Of a DNA stretch of 64,000 bases, positions 1-13,400 are shown piece by piece. The notes under the pieces were generated by a model. That model was given only the letters and a program-made list of their open reading frames with translations. It did not search any database and was not told the origin of the DNA. How positions within the stretch are numbered: position 1 is the first letter of the stretch; every line of letters starts with the position of its first letter. The DNA lies in contig NC_086251.1 in NCBI RefSeq assembly GCF_021018805.1, forward strand, positions 15,295,098-15,359,097. The letters run 5' to 3'. Made by a program: the position numbers and the translations under genes. Source of the DNA: Prinia subflava. Lineage: Eukaryota; Chordata; Aves; Passeriformes; Cisticolidae.

Positions 1-2954
1 ACCCAGGGCCCTTAGAGCAGTGTTTGCTTCAAAATAAAACATTACATATAGTCAATTTACAGCTCTTAAGTGAATGCAGACCCTCAGAGGACAGAGACAC
101 TGAATAACTTCTATTGTATCCACACATAATCAGTAATTGCCATCTTTCAATCAGGGCTCAATTCTAAGCTTCTTTTGTTTGATTTTGTCCTTTCTCCTTT
201 CCCCTTAACTCTCTCACAGAAGGTCTGATTATCACAGAATATTGGATGCAATTTTAATTTTTTTTTAAAAATAAGGAACAGATTCCTTTGCTATGCTGTT
301 TTCTTCACTGAACATTTTCAAGTGCCTGGTAATAATTTTGGAGAGCTGCCTTGAGCTTTTGTAAACAGACTACAAGTTGACTTGCAGTGGAGTTGGTTGT
401 CCCAGATTAATCCCAGGCTGCAAGCTCCCTTAACACTGAAAATGGAAACCCACAAAGCAGCTCTGTAATTCCACAGTTAAAGAGATAAAGGCTTAGACTG
501 CTCATCAATCAGCCTTGCACAGGCAACACAGGCAACACAGGCAGGGAGAACTGTCAGCAGTGCAGCAATGCAGATCAAAATGTACAGGCTTGAATGCTCT
601 CAAACAGGATAACCAACTCTCCCCTTCCAAACCCTAATTATCATTTTTGTGCCTTTACACTTTAACTACAGGATATACTTAAATGTGCTTGAATGCATAA
701 TCAAAGAACAGCAATAACTTAGTCTAAGACAAACCAGCCTCTTCAATACAAGAGTGACTCTGACAACTAAAAGAAACAAGCACATTCTTGCATCGCACAC
801 TTCTGAAAGTATTTACTATTCATACTTCTATGATCTGAATTGGTGCTGCCACACTGCCATTGTTGAAAGAAAAAAGGCATATTTCTTTTGTTAAATTAGT
901 AACTTCAACAGTCATAATGCTAATACCACTGTGTGTTTCTAATGTCTCCTCAGTGACTGGCCTGGCATTCTACAGGTATTAGATCTGCTTTCTGCTCTGG
1001 TGAATGAGAGGGTTTGCACTGTGAAACAGAGGGGTGGTTTGCTGGCTTCCTGCCAGGTTCCAACTGAACATTTTGACGCCATTCATTTGGGGATAGCCTG
1101 CTTTACTAAGTGACTCAAGTAAAGTCTTATGCCCTAGAGCCTTCACCAAAGGAAAAAAAAAAAAAAGACACATTTAGGAAAGCCACTATCACATTCATTT
1201 CAAAGACATTCTCTTTCCTGAGCAAAGTAAATTATATTGAGACCAGTCTCAACAATCATCTTCAGCCACAAACCTGATCCATGCCCCAAGGGTATTATGC
1301 CAAGTATAAGCAATTTGCTTTCTTTCATGCATTTAAAAAGGCTATGCTTGCACTGCTTGGCTTCCTCAGAAAACAACAGTATCACTCAGACCCTCTAATT
1401 TAGGCTTTGAAGTAAACACTTGTAGAGATAAGGGTGTGGACATCCACAAACAAATCAATTTTATCTTTGTATTAGAGCCCCATTTCCATCCCAGGCTACA
1501 CGATTATGACCCCTATTGGAAACTCAGCACAATTAAATATCATTATTTGCAGTTCAGTACTCAGCTACCTCTAACTGCAGTCCCTTCATGTTAGGGGCAT
1601 GCTTAGATTATTAAAATGTCACAAAAGTAACAATTTCAAGCTCTCCTTCTCCCTAGCTATCCACGTAGGAGCACAAAAAGGGAACGATGCAAGTAGAAAG
1701 TGGTAACAGTCCTGTGTCTAGTCTGTCTGGGTTCCTATACTGTGCTCATCAACATGGATACACAACCTTAAATAGTAAACTAAAAAGATGCAACAGCTTG
1801 CCTTCTCATCCTCTTCCCAGGGAGGAAACATGCACTGAGCAATGTTTTGTCTAGATAGATACGCAGACGTGCACAAGTTGTTACATCTCTCTGTTGGAGA
1901 AGGTGACACAAAAAAAGCACATGCTGGTGGATGAGCTCTGCAGTTATTCCGGGAGGATTTTGCACCACTCCGCAAAACAACCCAAAGAAACAAACCTCTC
2001 ATGGACTCGGGTATCCCAAGGCTCCACTCCACCTCACATCACACAGCCTCATGATGAGTTACCCTAGCAAGAGCTGACATTATTCAACAAGTCACCAAGG
2101 TGGTAAGCAAACACCATTTTGGATCATGCATCAGCAGAGCATTTCTACTTCTGGCTCCAGACTGGGATCACAGATAACCTAGAGATTTTCATTCTGTACT
2201 CCAGCAAATGCTGCAGAAATGACCTGAGGTTGTATGGAAGCAGGGGCGGGTGTGCTGCATCTGTGGGAGGCACAGCAGCCAAGGAGGCACTCTTAAAAAC
2301 CTCCTGTTGCTTCAGGTATAAAAGGAATCATAGTAAGTTCTGTTCTGAGGATGAAGAGACAGGAATTTATCTCCTCAACTATGCAACACAAATCAGGACT
2401 ACTAAAAAACATTGTTTTATCAGGTCTTGATAGGAGCATTTCTTTCTTTCCAGAAGCTCCTGATTTCATAACATTTATAATTCAGGTCACCACCACAAAG
2501 GCACCAAACATATTCTTATGGACTCCTAGTTGCCCCACAATTTTGACTCCATGTTGAAACACACTGTGTATAGTACACATTTTGGAATATGAGTAGTCAA
2601 TTGCTTTCCTTAGGATGCTCTTTCTGAAGTGTGGGTGACAGTATATGTCAATGGGAAGCAAGATTTCATCCACAGAGCTGTATTTCTGCTATGCTATCCA
2701 GAACACTTCATCCGCATTAACAGAAGATGCCAAATGCCTCATACCAAGTCTCCTCCCACACTTGACTTCAATAAGAATAAAGTACTGAGTAATCTTGTAA
2801 ATCTCATTCTTAGCTTCTAAAGACCAGTGCAGCACTTCCAAACCATCCCACCTCTGTCTTCCTCCACATTACTTCAAGATTCCACTAAAAGAATTTTTTT
2901 TGTTTGCACCCCTCATCTCCTAATGCCAATTATGTACAACAAAACTGCTTGGTC
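1..2954. other. Non-coding stretch, no gene recognised
   Basis: AT-rich, CpG-poor sequence with stop codons in all frames; the longest frames are about 100 codons and resemble nothing I know. Small items only: a 10-bp unit (AGGCAACACA) repeated twice at 522-541, and a 14-A run at 1,153-1,166. Most likely intronic or intergenic. Confidence 0.7.
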
Positions 2955-3926
2955 CTTTCCTGAAGGGTTTCTGTGGCAAAGTTTTGGTAGCAGGGTGTGG
3001 GGGGCTACAAGGATGAGTTTTTTTGAGAAGCTTCCCCATGTCTAGCAGTTCTAATGCCAGCCATGCTGAGGCTAAGCACATCAGATGGTAGGGATGCCAC
3101 TGGGATAATCTGTTTAAGAAGGAGAATAAAGTTATGGCACAGAAGTAAATGTGGCCGTGGAAGAAAGGCAGTAAGAATATGTGAGAGGAACAGCCCTGCA
3201 GACACCTGGGTCAGTGCAGGAAAGGCAGGAGGTGCCAGAGCTGGGATTCCCCTGCAGCCCATGGAGGAGCCCACAGCAGTGCAGGTAGATGTCCCAAAGA
3301 AGGGTGTGACTCCATGGTAAGCCCGTGCTGGAGCAGGATCCTGGCAGGGGGACCTGCAGGCCCAGGGAGAGAGGAGCCCATGCTGGAGCACCCTGTTCCT
3401 GAGGGACCACAGCCCCTGGAAGGAACCACGCTGGAGTGGCTCATGAAGGACCACAGCCCATGGGAAGGACTCACATTGGAGAAGTTCATGGAGGACTGCT
3501 TCCCATGGGAGGGACCCCACACTGGAGAAACAGAAGAACTCTTTTCCCTGAGGAGGAAGCAGGGGCAGAAACAATATGTGACGAACTGAATGATAACCCC
3601 CATTCTCCATCTCCCTGAACCACTAAGAGAGAGGAAATAGAGAATCAGGAATGAAGTAAAGACCAAGGAGGGAGGGGTAAGAGGAAGCTGTTTTAAAGAC
3701 TTGTTTTACTTCTCACTATCCTGCTCTGGTTTTGATTGGTAATAAATTAAACTCATTTCCCTGAGTCTTGCCTGTGACAGTAACTGGTGAGTGATCTCTC
3801 CCGCTCCTTATCTCAACTCATCAGCCACTTGTTATATTTTGTCTCCCTTATCCAGTTCAGGGTAGAGGCGGGGGGTGACAGAGTGGCTTTGGTGGGTGCC
3901 TGGCTTCCAACAAAGGTCAAATCACA
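2955..3926 (+). mobile_element. Solo LTR of an avian endogenous retrovirus
   Basis: About 970 bp whose whole length follows a long LTR type that I recognise as abundant in bird genomes. The 5' part has the GGCAAAGTTTTGGTAGCAGG block. The middle carries degenerate GGAG/CATGG-containing tandem units. The 3' part has an A-rich stretch with AATAAA at 3,741-3,746, followed by a terminal block reading GTGGCTTTGGTGGG and ending near CACA. No gag, pol or env sequence lies on either side, so it is a solo LTR, probably left by recombination between two LTRs. The 5' boundary is eroded and uncertain by about 15 bp, and no clear target-site duplication is visible. Orientation is inferred from the polyadenylation signal near the 3' end. 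Open frames within it (for example 3,005-3,610 minus and 3,054-3,320 plus) are chance frames of the GC-richer LTR. I do not assign a named family. Confidence 0.8.
3383..3527 (+). repeat. 46-bp tandem units inside the LTR
   Basis: Degenerate units are anchored by CTGGAG/TTGGAG at 3,383, 3,431, 3,476 and 3,522, a spacing of 45-48 bp. The last two complete units share ATG(A/G)AGGAC and CCCATGGGA(A/G)GGAC blocks at equivalent positions. Internal tandem modules of this kind are a property of this LTR family, not a later microsatellite. They create the spurious open frames seen here on both strands. Confidence 0.65.
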
Positions 3927-6304
3927 GCAGTAGTATTAATTATGCTGGGAAGATCACAAAAAGAATGGGCAAGAGCTATGTTTTATCTGTGGCCCAGGTA
4001 GAAGCCCTGTGATCTATTTCAGATATGCTGAGCAAAGGCACAAAAGACAAAAGAGGAAGCAGGGCAGTATCAAGTCCTATTTTTGAGGGATAACTGTAAC
4101 ATCATAGTTCATCCTTTCATCTCCACAGATCTTGAAATGATCTTATCAGCTGAACAGACAATAGCATCCCTAAATCCATATGTGCATCCAATAGGAGGTA
4201 GCACTTTAGTAGCCTGTAAAAAAAGCTCAAGAACAAAGGAAGATTCACCTTAGAGCTGTTGCAAAAGCATTTTTCCATACAGAAAAATAACACAGGCTCT
4301 TCAATGTGCTGGCAAAGGACATTCAGAACCTATCAGTACCAGTGAGCACACAGGATGCTAAAAGGGGCCATTTTGAGAACGCCTGCACAAACCTGGCAGA
4401 AAGAAAAATGACCTATTCTGAAAAATAGGTCTGTATTTATCTTTGTCTCCCACAGAAGGCATACAAAATGGAAGGCATTTTGTGTCTTTCAGGAGTGCCA
4501 TCCCTCTTATCAAAAGGCTGCAAAATTGGTCAGATGAAACTTTCACCTGTTTCAACAGGAATGTTGCCTGTGCAAGGAAGCTGGGACCAAGTCTGACAGT
4601 CTAACCAGCTTCCCATCAGTTTCTGTAAGAGACCATTTTGACATACACAGAGGGAAGGTAAAGGCATTCAAACTGCCAAAGACTGCACAAAGCAGCAGCT
4701 TTGGACTGTCATTTGAAGGTCAGCTTCCAACACACAGTATTTATTTTCCTATCCCAAACAACCTGAATAAAAAGGACTTTTAATAGAATATGTTAGTTAA
4801 TTGAATCTGGAATATTAATAGGTTTTTCACAACACTGTAGCATTTTTTCTGTGAAAAGCAATGACAAAATGGTTCTGTTTAAAAGTGGTAATAACTGTAG
4901 TCTTTGAACATATGCTTAATGAATAAATTTGTTAGAAAAAAAGCCTTGTGTGTATTGGAGGGGGGGAGTATGTTTGTTCTCACTTAAAGCGTGCCATGAT
5001 GGCAATCATCAACAGCAAATGGCATCTATTGTTGGGACTAAAAAAAATTCATTTGGCCATTTACTTTCAGGTGAAATTGCTCTTTTAAATAACACATTCT
5101 TTCAGCTAAACAGCTGAATTGAAAATAAAGCAATACAGATCCATGTCATTAAGGACACCTGATAAGCTCTTTGGTAGGTGCAAAGAACCACAACATAGCA
5201 ATATCCAGGCAGCTTGCTGCCACGGCATGGGGTGCAGCACACAGAAAGCCAACAGCCCACAGGGAAGAGGTATTCAGATCCCCTGGGGAGAACAGCCTAA
5301 CAACCCAGTGCTACCACATACTGCAGCAGTGGGCGCAATCCCAAGGATGAAATTATATAGGATACAGCAAAACACAGGACCTGAGCAGAATAGACTCTGT
5401 AAAGCTTAAACAACAACCAAAAACCTGTGATGAAAGATATAAGAACAAACTCAACCTACTGCACTGCCATTTGCATGAGCAGGTGGATAAATCTAATAAG
5501 CTGGTAGATTTGTTTGTGAAATTAAAATGTCAATTCCATACACTGGGAAGTATGAAAAATATCCACAGGCAAGCCAGAGCTGGCTGGGTATTTTTAAAGG
5601 AAGCTTGACAGATGTTGTGAAAATGTATTGCAAAAGAGTCAAACCTGTCAGTACTCTTCTGTTGAGGAACTCCATGTTCTTCTCATGGAGTGTCTGAATC
5701 TCTTCTTTCTCCACTTAAACTGAGAGTTTAAGCTCCTCAGTTCCACTCTGAATGCTCTGAAGGAAGGTTCACAGAGGCAGATTCCCCTTCCTGTTCTTTT
5801 TTTCAATAAAATGTTTGACTATGACTCTCTTTTGGCGACACAGCCAGATCTCGGTTGGAAGGCTCATTTTGTGGTGAAAGAGCCACGGGGAACTCCCAAG
5901 TTGCATTCAACCAAATCTCCTGGTGCAACACACTGCAGTTGGAAATCTAACAAATCTAATGGGTGAGAACATACCATGATCACCTCTTCTTTGACACCTC
6001 AGGTAGCAGGGCTGGGAGACTGCTTCAGCCAAGCACAAGCCAATGCCTGCTCTCCAGTTTTCTTACTTCTCAATCCTTGCAGCCTTGCAGTCCCTCCTCT
6101 CTCCTTTTAGAGTTTTCCCTGTGAAGATGCAGAGCAGGCCCAGCTCTTAACAAAGATCAGAGACCATGTGTAGGTAGAAAGAGGTAAGAAGATTCACAAA
6201 CAAAGCACGCCTGAAGTTCCCAAGGCAGAACACCGACACGATGAAGAGAACATTTCACCATTAAAATCCCTAATTCTTCAGGTTGGTACTCCACAACTAC
6301 TCAC

Positions 6305-6413
6305 CTCTTAAAGCTATCCTTACTGAAGTGCTTTGTTTGTTGAGGTTTCTCGCATTTCCCCATGGTGATGTCACCAGCAGACATAAGGAAAGCATGAAAC
6401 CTCAGCCAGCAAA
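6305..6413 (-). other. Candidate exon with Kozak start (minus), unproven
   Basis: On the minus strand a pyrimidine-rich tract ending in TTACTAG (acceptor just above 6,413) precedes 109 nt that stay open in one frame and end AAGAG|GTGAGT, a near-consensus donor at 6,305/6,304. Inside, ACCATGGGG at about 6,363 is a strong Kozak start and would encode MGKCEKPQQTKHFSKDSFK, with the final codon split after two bases. The exon enters at phase 1 and leaves at phase 2. I do not recognise the peptide. Donor plus acceptor pairs of this quality arise by chance every few kilobases, so support is weak. It lies in the orientation suggested by the strand skew of the left half. Confidence 0.2.
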
Positions 6414-7010
6414 CTAGTAAGGCAAAGGTCAAGAAATCATGATTTCCAGAAACACTAGAGGTTTGAGATATGGTGACAATTTCCAAAGGATGTCAAATTT
6501 ATCTTCTGTGACAGTCCCTATTGCTGAAGAACAGCTTAAAAAACAAGTTTATAAAACTGTTGTACATGGACCATGTCACGTATCAGTAAAGTTCTGTCCT
6601 CTAAAATGACTAGTTGTTTTACCAGGCTGATTTTCATCTTATTTGAGCTATGATATTAGTTTGTCCATTAATTAATCAGTTAGTCCACCAAACCAGTGTT
6701 CATGAGGCATGCATATAATTTAGTATGTAACAACGTGTGCAATTCTGCATGGTTTTGGATGTCACATCCCTGAAACAGGCTCTTCAGTATTTTTGGCTTA
6801 TAAAATGTGTGTTCTATGGCATTAAAGTGGGTCCTACAAAACCACTCTCATCAGTTAAGCTAGACAATGGACTAGCAGGAACAAGCAGCTAAAGGAGAAG
6901 ATAAAATACAGACGGCAAACAAAGGTGTATGTTTGGGAGTAATGGAAAAGAGAATATCTGATAAGAGGAAAGAAGGAAAATAAATACAAGGCCATAGAAG
7001 AGAAGCCCAC

Positions 7011-7026
7011 AGGAGGAGGAGGAGGA
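7011..7026 (+). repeat. (GGA)n microsatellite
   Basis: Five consecutive AGG/GGA triplets in a purine-rich neighbourhood. It is short and of no evident function. Confidence 0.9.
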
Positions 7027-7397
7027 GTGTGAAAAGCTTGACAGAAGGACTGAGTGGAGACTAAAAACAGCATCTGGCAGTAGCTCAAATCAAACAAGGT
7101 AGCATATGCAAGAATTACAGCATACTGAAAACTTCCTTCCTCTTGGGTATTAAATAACCTCAGAATTAAGATAGAGAGTCTTCCCTCCCTCTCATCTGAA
7201 ATATCTTGCTCTAAACTCTGAAAAAAAAAATCTAGTTAAACTTTTTAGCGATTGTCATTTCCCAATTACAACTGTGAGCTCTTACTGAAAATTTTCAGAC
7301 ATAAAGCCACAGAAATCAGGCATTGATTTTGATTCCTTTTTCTAGTGAGAAACATGATAGTGGCTATCTCATGCCTAACAGACTTAGGGCATCAAGA

Positions 7398-7465
7398 GGC
7401 CAGATTTTTGAAAGGTCTAGGAAAATTTTCAAAAGCCTCAATTCCCCTAGATAGAGTTCTAATTC
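7398..7465. repeat. Possible ancient amniote repeat remnant
   Basis: GGCCAGATTTTTGAAAGG followed by AAAATTTTCAAAAGCCT and a CCTAGATAG stretch resembles a family common in turtle and crocodile genomes that is built from CAGATTTTCAAAGG / ATTTTCAAAAG modules. The match is by memory and covers under 70 bp, so it is tentative. Confidence 0.25.
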
Positions 7466-10400
7466 TGCTGAAATAACTCTAATTGTTCATAAAAAGACAG
7501 GCCTAAGTTTCCTTTTCAAAAGCAGCTTAAAAATATGGATTACATTTCACACTGACAGTGAGACAATACTGCACAGTTGTTTTTGAAACTGAGACTGACA
7601 TGGTTTTCAAACTGCTGCTTACCACGTGCTTTTACTTCCTTTAATTCTGTCTGTGAATACAGCACACAAATGCGTCTGTTGTCACTCACAATTAAGAAAA
7701 TACAGGTACAGTTGTGACAACATCAAATACTACAAACTGGGCAGTGTGAGGACAGCCCAGCATTCCAAGTCTTACACTGCAAGTGATGTTTATGATATTT
7801 GCACCTGCACAAAACCTGACAAAGTCCCACATAGGGAAGAGTTACAGTGCTGGCCAGGGACTAACAGAACTTCAGTTCTGTCAGCTTTCACAGGGGTGGA
7901 ACATGGCCTTACAGGCAGACATGCCAAGGCAAGGAATGCAACTGCAGGGAATATCCCCCATGCCCCATCTCTTTTCTGTCGTGATGCACAGGCTGCCACA
8001 TCTACATCTGACTGCACAGCAGGAACAAGCTACAACCACAATCCTTCACCCCGTGACCATCTGGAGCAGGGCTGTAACTGGAGTCTGCTGTTGCTCTCCT
8101 CAGGTCCATATGCCCACATTTCCTTCATCAGACCACAGGAAAACAAAGATGAAAAGTTGATGGCACCCAGATCTCACTCAAACAAAGAGCACCTGGTCAA
8201 ATTTATATTCTGTTGCTGGAGAAGAAGCTTAAAAAGTAGGACCTACACAGAGAGAGGCATGAGTAACGGGTGAAGAACTGTCCTAACATGAATGATGAAA
8301 GGAGGATTGACAGAACAGCCCTGAATAATCCTTGGAAGGGAGTGACAGCCCAGAGATACTATTTTGCTGCCTGTGAAGCAGTGGAGACACAATAGAATGT
8401 ACTTTTACCTTGGACTTAGGATACCAATCTCCATAGGAACTGACAAACTGTTTTAAAAACTCCAGACTCCGATCTACCTTTGAAATACAGCTGCTTGCCG
8501 GTTAGAGGTCCTGAATCTTTATCGTATTGGGTATGCCCCAATGATCTGTCAGTATATGCTCATCATGCTCCATACATTGTTAAACTTTTCGAGTGATATT
8601 CTTGTACTAAAGTTTGAAGACTGAAACCCAGGAACATATCAGCAAATTATTCTGTTGCCTTTCCATGCAGTATGCCTGAAAGGCATAAAAAAATTCCAAC
8701 TTTCACTGGAACTTCTTCAGAAAGCAAATAATCAGTTCCCTTAAATGCCGTATGAAATCCCACTGTGGATAAGAAAGTAATACCCTGGGTATTCAGCAAT
8801 AAGATATCCTTGATATTGTGACTGCTGTGCTGGGCTAATGGAGCTGGCAGAGGAGTAAATATACATCAGAGGACACCATCAACAGGGTCAAGCCTTTAAA
8901 TTACAAATGCCAGTTTACCAATTACCTTTACTTAGTGTGAAGGAAGATAAGAATTTTAGGCACAGCACAAAAGGAGAATGAAGAGCATCAAGTCAACTCA
9001 CCTGTATAACTTGAGAAAGGATCAAGTGTAAGAAGAATTAACAGAAAAAAACCCAAAAACCTAAGATCTTATCCAATCTTTAATAAAGATATTATAATAC
9101 TGAAAGAAACTGTATTAAAACTGTTCCAAGTCAATAAGTACCATAGAACTAAAACTGGCATGTGATAATTTACCAAATAGATGCTTGTCAAAAAGAATGG
9201 ACTGATTTTTAATTTACTCTTTATTGAAATCACAGTCCCTGATAGATACCTGTAGAAAGTGTACCTTGGCACTGCAAATTGCCTCATCCTCATCATCTCT
9301 GATTCTTAAATGCCATTAAGAGATGAACTGAGATTTTAATTGATTTAATTTTCTAGTGTTTTGTGTACACACTGCAGAATAAACTTGCTTCAATAAAAAT
9401 TTGACTGAAAGGCTTCAGCTTCAAACTGTCAACCCAAGTGCACACTTCTTCAAAAATAGCACATTAATTCTGCTCATCCCCACAGACTCATGTGACTTCT
9501 TTTATCTATATCCTTTATCCCACCCTCACAAGAGCAGCTCGTGGCTCTGTCGTGCAGCTACAGCAAAACTTCAAGTCTCCAGAAACACCATCCAGTTTCA
9601 TTTCACTCTCTCTCTTTTATGCTTCATGCACTGTGCTGAATGTGAGCATGTGACCATGAGGCAGTTCTGTGAAATAGACTTCTGGTTAGTTAAAATGACC
9701 ATTTTTCAACCTAGTCCATAATTTTATGGTTTCACCATTGGTATTAACTGGTTGGCATAAACATATCCCAAAAGTTTCCAAAGGGATCTTTCAGATTTTT
9801 AATTTGCTTTCCAACCTACCCTAATCAAGCCATGCCTTATAAGTTTTTCATTAGCTCCCATGCCCTGTAATAAAAGCAGTATTTTCTTTGTATGAATGTA
9901 ATTGCTCAACTTAAGCACTACACTATTGAAGACCTTTCTACAGGGTATTTTATGCAATCCTGAAGTTTATTATCATGTTTCTGACAGCTGAACAGAATGA
10001 TACCCTTTTCTTTGCCACATTTGGAACAAGGGCCAGTCTACAGTCCTGTGACAATGTGTGGAGAATGACTTCTACTTCAAACATTCATTGGATCGTCTTC
10101 CATCAGATTAAAGACATGGATTTGAATTTTATACACCCAAGCTTTTCCTGAAATCAGCATCACTGATACTTTTTAAGTGCCTTTGACTCTTGTGCCAAAA
10201 GCAGTCTGTTCAGCCACCTCAGGCTGAACTTTCCAGGGTGCTTTTCAGCAGGCACACTTGCCAGGGGTAGCCTACAGACATAGAATTCCTTCCATGGTAC
10301 TTTAACAATGCTTCCATGCTGGCTCTATCAAGTTAACATGAATGTGAGTGCATGACCTTCAGCTCACATCAGCTGGGAAGTTTCAGCACAGTTTCTTTGT

Positions 10401-13400
10401 TGGAACTCTTCCACTTTGATGTCACGTGATAAATGATTGTCAATCTTTTCTTTTTCCCCTCCCACACCAGGTTTTTCCAGGCTAAGCTTTTCTGCGAGGT
10501 AGATCTACCCACGCCTTATTGTGCAATAAAAACAAAACTACTTGAAAAACTTCCCTTTGTATTGCCCACATATAAAGTGTAAGCCAGTAATCACTGCCAG
10601 ATTAAAGATCTTTTCTATGAACACCCTGCAAGCTCTGTGCACAAACACTGGGTATTTTGGCCTTGAGATGAGAGAAGGGCAGTGTTAAAACCTATGCAAA
10701 GACAAGGGGAAGAATTGAAGTCCTTTAGAAACCAGGAGGGGAAAATCAATAATAAATAAAAAAATCCCTGGTTGCTGTAAGAGCCCTCACTATGCAGATA
10801 AGAGACACTTCCCTGTAAGACACAGTATATGTTTAGAAACAAGTCCAGAATGGCTTGAAAACACCCACTTCCTTGATGATTAAGCAAAACTAATTTGCTG
10901 TTTACCACAAATCAATTAAAAAGAAAAAAAAAATGCTTGAGACAGCTATGGACTGGATATAAAAGGACTTCCTAAGGAGCTTTTAAGAGACAAAGACTCA
11001 ATCCTTTTACTTAGAAATCCAAGGTAGAAAGAATCGCATAGACGTGAAATAGGCAATGGAGGTAAAATGGACACTGAATGATGTGAGAACCACAGCTAGG
11101 TTAAAATATATACTCTACCATGAAAAGATCTAACAAAAACTACCTTCCATGCTAACTAGGCTTTGCAAAACCCTTAAAACCTAAAAATTAGGGTAAATTC
11201 TGAAAGAGTGTATGGCAGTGTTTTTCATCTGTACTGAAGTGGCAGTACGATATATCTCAGATTCCTGTCTTACCATCTGACTTGCACTCAGTCCTTTCAG
11301 TCACATAATGACTTGGTTCCAATGCTTGCTCCAGGACAGATAGTCCTCTGGGATTATCATTTACACCCTTCATGCACTAGAATCTCAAAAAATAAGGGGA
11401 AAATCTAAGTTTTAACATTATCAGATGTCTAAGAACCATTCAGGGCTTTTACACACAATTCTTCTTGATGATAAATTGTAAAAGACTGTGATGAGCTGTT
11501 CATCCATAAAGAAGGAGTCAACCTACTGATGTGTGGGGCGAGGTGAAACATGGAAAGGAGATAAAGTATATTGTCATATTATTATTGATGCTTTTGCTTA
11601 TTGCCTGCACAAAGGAACTGGAATCTACCGGAACCAAAGGGTATGTACCATAAAACATTTTAATATTTAAGGAAAAGGAGGCAATCCATAAACTAAGCTC
11701 CCTTAGGAGCCATGTGCACCATATGGAAAAAGACTTCAGCTGAAATCATAACTCCCCATTTCACTAACATCTCTGAGAGGGCTTAAAAGCCTGAATACAA
11801 GACAAAACCCCTTATTTGTGAAGCACTGAGTGTCATACCTATTGCATAGTGGGGCTAATTGAACACATAATTTGGGAACAGTCTATCATAATCTCAGGGA
11901 TCACGTGCCCAACATGCCACTAAAAGTATGGCAAAAACATGGCAAAGAGGGGCGGGGCATGCAGGCAGGTGAAAAGTAATTCACCCCTAACAAACTGCAA
12001 GGACCTTTTCCACCTTCACAAATTCAGCTAAGGGAGAGGCCAAAGACACCTTTTTTGTCCAGATTATAAAGTGCTCTGCTTTCAAGGCTTATGTGATTTG
12101 TCATCTACTACTGAAGGATTTTGCACTGTGAACATCAGGCCAGTTCATTCACAGTCTCTTCCAAACGCACAGAGACAAACAGAACTCTTAATATTGATGT
12201 CAATACACTGTGCCTCACAAACTCAATCAAGAAGTCTCCTAAGAACATGAACTTAAAGGGTTAAACTCTGAAAGTATCCTCTCCTACAGAGGTAATGTTG
12301 AAATCCTTTGACTAGAAAATTTTCTAGTTTCTATTTTTCTGGTTCTGAACAGGCTAATAAATCCAGCATTATTTAGATATGCAGATTTTACCTCTGACAC
12401 TGAGACATGAGGTGATCACTGCATATAGAGCAGCACATTTATATGTTAAAGAACATATTACTTACTTCAAAAGTAAGTGACATTCTTAGAAGACACCAAT
12501 ATACAAGAAGACAGCATCTAGGTAAAAGCAAAACAGCAGAGTAATGTGTGAGGCACTCCTCAAAACATCATCTGATGCAATATAGCACATCTTAGCATTA
12601 AGCAATCCTCTGCTACCTAGGACAAAGGATTACTAAGGGATGAAACTGGCTGTAAAGGCCTGGATACGGGTGTCTCTTTCACTTTTACTAATAGAAACAT
12701 AGTATGTAAGTCCAAGAATAAGAATTACTGTCTGTGTACAAAGTATGTCTCAAAACATAACCCAAAAGTTATTTCTAAAACCAGAATAAATAATACAGCT
12801 GGTATTTATATTTTTATAGCCACTTAGAAACTCCTCTCCCTCCTTCCCAGGAAAATATGACAACCGATTATTTTCAGCTAGATGTTTTTATTAAGTTAGT
12901 TTTCTGATGTGATTTCTTCCATCCAGGCTCAAAACCAGAAAAGATGTCTTGCAGGCAAGTCCCAAAGGAAGTCAGCTTCCTTTTACAGAGCAGGTGCTAC
13001 TCAAAACAACATGAAAGCACCATAAAAAGAAGGTGTGGATAGTTCTGAGTCTACCATCAGCACCTCCACTGCCCCTCAAACTTGCCAATGACATAATAGC
13101 CAGTTGTGTGCAACAACTCCCAAGAAACAGGCTTTACTATGCACTCATCTCCCTCCAGCAGAACTGCCATGAGGTGCAGAACCAAGGAGTAACCGGATTT
13201 CGTAAGGGACTTTGTGTCTTTTGGCTCACTACTGAAGGCCAAATTACATCCCTAAAGTGATCTAATAAATGATGTTATACCTCTCTATACAGAACTTCCC
13301 GTCTTGATACAAAGGGCTCTGGTATCTGAGCACGTTGCCCCAGCAAGCAAAGGTTATTACTTCTGCTAAGTGGAAATGTAATTAACTTTGTGTGCCCTCA

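Noticed and set aside
3005..3666. Open frames of 201 and 151 codons on the minus strand
   Set aside because: They lie within the solo LTR and reflect its tandem units; LTRs of this type do not encode protein here.
7626..8273. 215-codon plus-strand open frame
   Set aside because: No recognisable domain, and an overlapping frame is also open. One such frame is not surprising in 64 kb.
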